Shown here: positions 23,381 through 23,559 of the stretch, piece after piece
Layout of the letters: each line of letters starts with the position of its first letter
Numbering within the stretch: the stretch's first letter is position 1
NCBI GenBank assembly: GCA_964452115.1
Contig: CAYVKY010000020.1
Span: forward strand, 1-23,559
Direction: 5' to 3'
Source: CAYVKY01 sp964452115
Lineage (GTDB): Bacteria; Bacteroidota; Ignavibacteria; Tepidaquicellales; Tepidaquicellaceae
Length of the DNA: 23,559 nt
The notes under the pieces: model-generated
What the model was told of the DNA's origin: nothing
Seen by the model: the letters and a program-made list of their open reading frames with translations, nothing else
The model's database searches: none
Made by a program: the position numbers and the translations under genes

Positions 23381-23391
23381 TGCTCACAAAT

Positions 23392-23559
23392 ATTACGAAT
23401 AATAATTGTGATTCAATATCAGGACAAATATTACGAACAAAAATTGTGAGTCAATGTGGACATATATTACGCGTAATAATTGTGAATCAATATCAGGTCA
23501 TAAATTACGAATAATAATTGTGAATCAATATCAGGACATATATTACAATTAATAATTGT
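23392..23559 (+). repeat. 38-bp tandem array, runs off the window end
   Basis: Units beginning ATTAC start at 23392, 23430, 23466, 23504 and 23542, with spacing 38, 36, 38 and 38. The body of each unit reads roughly AATAATAATTGTGAATCAATATCAGGACATAT. The fifth unit is cut by the window end, so the total number is unknown. It follows the third palindrome doublet directly but differs in sequence from the 25-bp arrays. No coding frame is evident. Confidence 0.8.

Overview
The window suggests an AT-rich member of the Bacteroidota/Ignavibacteria side of the tree. The best evidence is two secreted proteins (a multiheme cytochrome and an M1 peptidase) that end in the type IX secretion (T9SS) sorting domain in its NPFNP...GLSSGVYFYR...TKKM form. 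In addition, many genes lack a clear Shine-Dalgarno sequence, and REP-like palindromes lie next to an IS200-like transposase remnant. A 100-base run of N (7841-7940) marks a scaffold gap, so this is draft or metagenome-derived sequence. No rRNA, tRNA or CRISPR array was seen.

Layout. 1-400: repeats and palindromes without a gene, then a terminator. 411-5139 (minus): a four-gene operon (DUF134 regulator, small NifX-like protein, membrane sensor kinase, sigma-54 response regulator), followed by a gene for a secreted OB-fold-type protein with its own sigma-54 promoter. 5347-6714 (plus): a cysteine/cystathionine synthase-type PLP enzyme and a second NifX-like protein. 6793-7698 (minus): a membrane polyferredoxin, also behind a sigma-54-type promoter. 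After the gap: a small DUF6132-type membrane protein, an unknown lipoprotein plus probable outer-membrane protein pair, a T9SS-sorted M1 aminopeptidase, a sodium:solute symporter overlapping a YbaK-type deacylase, and small zinc-finger and hypothetical ORFs. 16282-19037 (minus): a sulfur-relay operon (SQR-like flavoprotein, DUF1641, TusE/DsrC, DsrE-like). 19288-20244: an aldo/keto reductase. 20504-22603: a nine-heme T9SS cytochrome. 22680-end: tandem arrays and inverted REP-like doublets around the transposase remnant.

How the genes work together. The most interesting result is a predicted sigma-54 regulon that can be read from the DNA. The response regulator has the GAFTGA sigma-54 contact motif. 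Two promoters in the window, one for the secreted OB-fold-type protein and one for the polyferredoxin, have a GG-N10-GC core. In both, paired TCGTCA elements spaced 20 bp apart lie 63-64 bp upstream of the -12 GC. The layout resembles ZraSR-zraP envelope-stress control, but the kinase and regulator are tied by translational coupling and close packing to Fe-S-linked proteins (DUF134, NifX-like), and one predicted target is an Fe-S membrane protein. Together with the cysteine synthase-type enzyme and the sulfur-relay operon, this points to a theme of sulfur/Fe-S/redox handling at the envelope. That link is inference.
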